A DNA stretch of 64,000 bases from contig NC_133120.1 in assembly GCF_033568475.1 (NCBI RefSeq), forward strand, positions 88,988,151 through 89,052,150, given 5' to 3'. The translations under genes and the position numbers were made by a program. Below are positions 60,256-64,000 of this stretch, piece by piece. Each line of letters begins with the position of its first letter. Position 1 is the first letter of the stretch. Source of the stretch: Henckelia pumila. Lineage: Eukaryota; Streptophyta; Magnoliopsida; Lamiales; Gesneriaceae. The notes below the pieces were generated by a model. That model was not told where the DNA came from. It saw only the letters and a list, made by a program, of their open reading frames with translations, and ran no database searches.

Positions 60256-61767
60256 CTAATCATCTGCCTCTTCAGCTTGCTCAGCACTTGATTCTACTCC
60301 CCCTTTTTGTCCAGAGGGTCCTAGTAGTCCAAGTTTAGTCCTGTACTCAGCCATTAAGGCTTCATAGTACTCGAGATCAGCTTTGGCTTGTGCAATTTTC
60401 AGTTCAGCATGAGCCATTTGAGCACGAATTGCAGTAGAATTCAACATAATCACAGCAGTGCTATGAATGGTCATAGGTGGAACAAACTCAGTGTTGGCGA
60501 TACTGGGTACAACACCAGTCCATGGTAGATCAAGCTTCCTATTTCCCTTCAACAGTCCAGGTGCAATCTTGATAAGCTCTTTTCCTCCGATCAATTCTTC
60601 ATCATCATCTGGTTTGAACCCTTGAGATTCCAGCATACCATAGATCAAAGAAGGAAACGAAAACTTTGTTGCTTTCCAACCACCTTCTCTAAAGGTCATA
60701 ATATTTTCAAACACCAAATTTCCAAAGTCCAAAGGTGCTTGAGTTCCAATAGCAAATAATGCAAGTGCTTGTGGCTTAGTTACCACGGTTGTATTGGTCG
60801 ATGGCGTCCAATTCCTGATTGCAATCTTGTGAAGCACAGAAAAGAAAGAGGTAAGCTTTGCAGCTGACAACCTGTCTGGGTGCAGTGGAAATTTGTGAAC
60901 CATGCCACCAATGATCACCTTTGTGACTTGATCAATGTCTTCAGTAACTGCATCATCTTCGAAATCAGCAGTATTGTAGTGCTCATTGATCAAAACAGGA
61001 GTAAAATCATACACCTTTCCCCTGATGTATACTCTTCCAAACTTGAATGATTCTTCATCTCCAGTCTTGATGTTCAGGTTGCAGTAAAATTCTAAAACAG
61101 CATTCCTGGAAAAAGGTCCAGCAGTGGTGAAAGTAGAATATAAATTCTGCTGTTGCAAGAATGTCACCAAATTCTGCTTTTCGATGGACACTTCATCAAT
61201 ATTCCTTTCTTCCAAACAGTCCTTTCCAGACAGACTCTCCCATTCGTCAGCAGACTCTTTTGAATAAAACTGAAGATTGTATGCTTTATCAGGATCAATC
61301 TCAGAGTCAGATTCGGCTGTAGTGTTGTCATCAGTGTTGGCAACACTGTCATCAGCAGCTTGTTCCTCAGAACTTCCAGATTCATCAGAAGAAGCATCCT
61401 CATAATTTTCTTCTTCAGAACTTGAAGAGGATGAACTATCAGAATTCTGGGGCCTGTTATCCTTAAATTCCTTCATCATTTCAGAATCTGGTTCATCATC
61501 ATCAGATGGAACCTGTGAAGATGCAACGGGTTTAGCCTTGGTCTTTCGAATATTCGCCATGAAAGTGGCCAGTGAAATTTCCTCATCAGTAGACACTGGA
61601 ACCTCTGTGATTGTCTTTGTGGTATCATCAACAACAGCAGCAGTTGGCTCTTTCTCACTCGAAGCCACAACAGTAGAATCTTCTTTAGATGAATCATCAC
61701 TCGTTGATGATTCCTCATTCTTTGAGTTGGCCTTTGCAGCAACAGAAGGTTTTGGTATGGCAACCAC
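60256..61767 (-). other. Envelope-like frame of the SIRE-like element (fossil)
   Basis: An open frame of 503 codons downstream of pol. The first 170 residues are acidic and Ser-rich (SDSSSSSSSEEENYEDASSD). The middle (about 165-420) resembles the putative plant transposon protein domain often annotated in this position (FYSKESADEWESL, GRVYIRGKVYDFTPVLINEH). The end has a short coiled-coil-like stretch (AELKIAQAKADLEYYEALMA). I see no clear signal peptide or membrane helix, so an envelope function is not supported by sequence. The true start may lie further upstream. Confidence 0.75.
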
Positions 61768-61989
61768 CTCAAAGTCTTGATCTGTAGAATCATCTCCAGA
61801 TGAAAAATCTGGATCATCTACAATAGGACGAGAAGTCTCCCCCTTTCCACGAAATCTCTTGGTGGTAGTAAAATCGGGGTTGAATCCCGCTTGGCGCTTT
61901 GACCTCCTTGCTATTGGCTGTGTATATCATGCGAATCAAAAGTTTTGCCTGCCATTATACATAATTTAGAGAGTAAGGGTTTCAGAAAA

Positions 61990-63114
61990 TTTTAGCAGAG
62001 AGAAAATTAGATAAGGTTGAAAATGATTTCTACAGTAATAGAAATATATAGGGATAAGGGGTTCAAACGGTAAAAAAAAAAAATCAAAAGCCTCTATTTC
62101 TCATATCAGACTAAGAATCTCCCCCTAACGGTAACAATTCTCCAACGGATAAAAAAAATCTCTCTAATTAAGGAAATTAAATTTGATTAATTAAGGACAC
62201 CCTGAAACTCTTACTTAAGAATATATCAATATTTCCCAAAAATAAATAACTCCACATCGAGTTTTAACTCCACTGAAACATATTCAATCTCAATCAATTC
62301 AATTTTCAGCTAGTTGGGCAATTTTTCCAATTTTTGTTCGTCTTTGAACTGTTAACTCTGACCATGATATGATCACAATAAATGCAAAATGCATGACCTA
62401 ATTTATGTCTAAAACAGAATGTAATGAGATTAGATAAAAAATGATGCATGCAAAGTGTGTGCAGCACGTGTTAAGCACCAGTATTGGCAACACTTCCCAA
62501 CAACACTGTAGTCTTCAAAATATTTTGAACTTTTTCACACTTCCAGAGCCATGTTTTTCTTCTTTTTATTTTGATTCAGAAGTGGTAGCCTGCACACTAA
62601 AAGAACGGTCTTCATTGGACTCTTTTAGGTAGCTTTTTCCAATTTTCTTCCGATTTTTGTTTGATTTTCAAGACATTGGTCACTGAAATTTTATCAAACC
62701 ATGCTTTTTAATTTTTAAAACCACTTTTCACATGGGACAAGATCATGAAATACACGAACATCCCTCAACTACTTCGTGGTTTAAAGCACTTTTTCATGGC
62801 AAGTGTGATCTGAAAATAACTTTGGCAGAAGAACTACAAAGTGTTAGTCAGTATTATCAAACAGTGCAAAATATAGAACATTATGAATATGCAGTATGCC
62901 TAAAGTCCTAAAAATGCACATGCATGATTGGTGTTGTCCTTCAGTGTTGGCAACACTTCAGGACAGCAACTGTGAGTGCTTATAAAGAACACATGTTAAG
63001 AGATTTCTTTAAACTGGAGAATCTCTCAAAGTTTAATGCTTTTGTAAAAATATCGGCCAGTTGATTATTGGTCTCGATAAACTCCATTTGGATCATGTCC
63101 TTCTCAAATAAATC
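61990..63114. other. Internal spacer of the SIRE-like element between pol and the envelope-like frame
   Basis: No frame is supported. It contains two copies of the palindrome AGT(G/A)TTGGCAACACT (62480-62494, 62942-62956), which also occurs elsewhere in the element. A stop-rich, AT-rich spacer between these two coding parts is usual for this lineage. Confidence 0.6.
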
Positions 63115-64000
63115 TCAAATGAAGTGATGTCTTATGTCAATGTGTTTAGTTCGAGAGTGTTGTACTGGGTTTTTTGATATATCTATAGCACTTGAGTTAT
63201 CACAGCACACAATTGGTATTTCACTTTTAAGACCATAGTCTTGCAGCATTTGATTCATCCAAATTAATTGAGAACAGCAACTTCCCGCTGCTACATATTC
63301 GGATTCAGCAGTGGAAAGTGACACACAGTTCTGTTTCCTACTATACCATGACACCAAGTTGTTACTCAAATAAAAACAACCACCCGTGGTGTTTTTTCTT
63401 TCATCAACATCTCCTGCCCAATCAGCATCACTATAGTCTACCAAATTAGTATTGGTTTCGTTAGAGTATCATAGCCCCAAGTCTAAAGTTCCTGCAACAT
63501 ACTTCAAAATTCGTTTTACAGCCTTCATATATGTGACTTTAGGATCAGATTGATATCGGGCATACAAACACACACTGAACATAATATCAGGTCGACTTGC
63601 ACTTAAATACAGCAGACTTCCAATTATATGCTTCTGTACAGAGTGTTGCCAACACTGTCAGCAACACTGTCTTTGCACATTTTTTCATTAGTTCCCATTG
63701 GTGTTTTCATATGTCTAACATGATCAGTACAAAATCTCTTTATCAAATTCTTAGAATATTTGCTTTGACACAAAAAGATTTCATCACTAATTTGTTTCAC
63801 TTGTAAACATAGAAAGTAATTCAATTCTCCTACCATGCTCATTTCAAAGGTAGCAGTCATGCTTTCAACAAAATCATTCACAAGTTTTTGAGATGAAGCA
63901 CAGAAAATTATGTCATCAACATAGATTTGACAAATAAGAATGTTACCTTGTACTTTTTGAACAAAAAGTGTTTTGTCTACCTCACCTCTTTTGAATCCAA
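63115..64000 (-). other. Reverse transcriptase end and RNase H of the SIRE-like element (fossil)
   Basis: The RT C-terminal part (MVGELNYFLCLQVKQ) and the copia RNase H (YSDADWAGDVDERKNTTGGC, STAESEYVAAGSCCSQ, RTKHIDIRHHFI) are clear. They are closest to SIRE-type copia elements. A few breaks are evident. Confidence 0.85.

Larger units (their letters stand above)
58671..64000 (-). mobile_element. Ty1/copia element, SIRE-like, 3' part (fossil)
   Basis: It runs off the right edge. On the minus strand the order is reverse transcriptase end and RNase H (63115-64000), a spacer of more than 1 kb, an envelope-like frame (60256-61767), a short tail and the 3' LTR (58671-59931). Copia pol followed by an extra envelope-like frame is the signature of the SIRE lineage. 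A hAT-like MITE (58677-59235) interrupts the LTR tip. The pol part shows a few breaks; the envelope-like frame is open. The 5' part and 5' LTR are outside the window, so age cannot be estimated. Confidence 0.85.

Noticed and set aside
60256-61767. Independent host gene
   Set aside because: Position behind copia pol, in the same orientation and inside the element borders, makes it the element's envelope-like frame.

Overview
The window is nuclear DNA of a flowering plant, most likely a eudicot. The evidence is spliced genes with plant-only families (NRT3/NAR2, DUF868, WNK, P-class PPR, plastid EF-Tu, NBR1-type receptor), AT-rich spacers and plant lineages of LTR elements. The repeat families remind me of lamiids, but that is a weak inference. 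I see no bacterial, organellar or viral replicon and no CRISPR array.

Layout: (1) 1-2114 is the 3' part of a Ty3/gypsy chromovirus with its end LTR. (2) 2115-16000 is a gene area: an ADP-ribose/CDP-alcohol diphosphatase (+), the nitrate-transport partner NRT3 (-), a nine-exon prune-like DHH-family protein (+) and a DUF868 protein (-). Small MITEs and a SINE lie between them. (3) 17500-29800 is a repeat nest: a GC-rich foldback element split by a Tekay-like chromovirus, which is itself split by a Tork-like Ty1/copia element. All target-site duplications of the two LTR elements are readable, and LTR divergence agrees with the nesting order. (4) 31000-58330 is the gene-rich core: mitochondrial bL19 (+), a WNK kinase (+), plastid EF-Tu (+), a PPR protein (+), PCH2/TRIP13 (-), two small unrecognised genes (+ and -) and an NBR1-like PB1-FW-UBA protein (-). 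(5) 58671-64000 is the 3' part of a SIRE-type Ty1/copia element (-) with an envelope-like frame. Its LTR tip is split by a hAT-like MITE.

Exon structures were built by hand from GT/AG signals, reading frame and family resemblance. In every multi-exon gene the exon lengths add up to a multiple of three. The host genes do not form a pathway; they are ordinary, independently transcribed genes (organelle translation, nitrate uptake, meiosis, autophagy, signalling).

I found no convincing new multi-gene system. The points most worth a second look are: a prune-like protein whose metal-binding DHH motifs look lost; an NBR1-like receptor without a ZZ finger and without the usual tail; a 15-bp palindrome scattered through the SIRE element; a palindromic array in the Tekay LTR that differs by one unit between the two LTRs; a MITE directly behind a stop codon; and a likely GC-AG intron in the bL19m gene.
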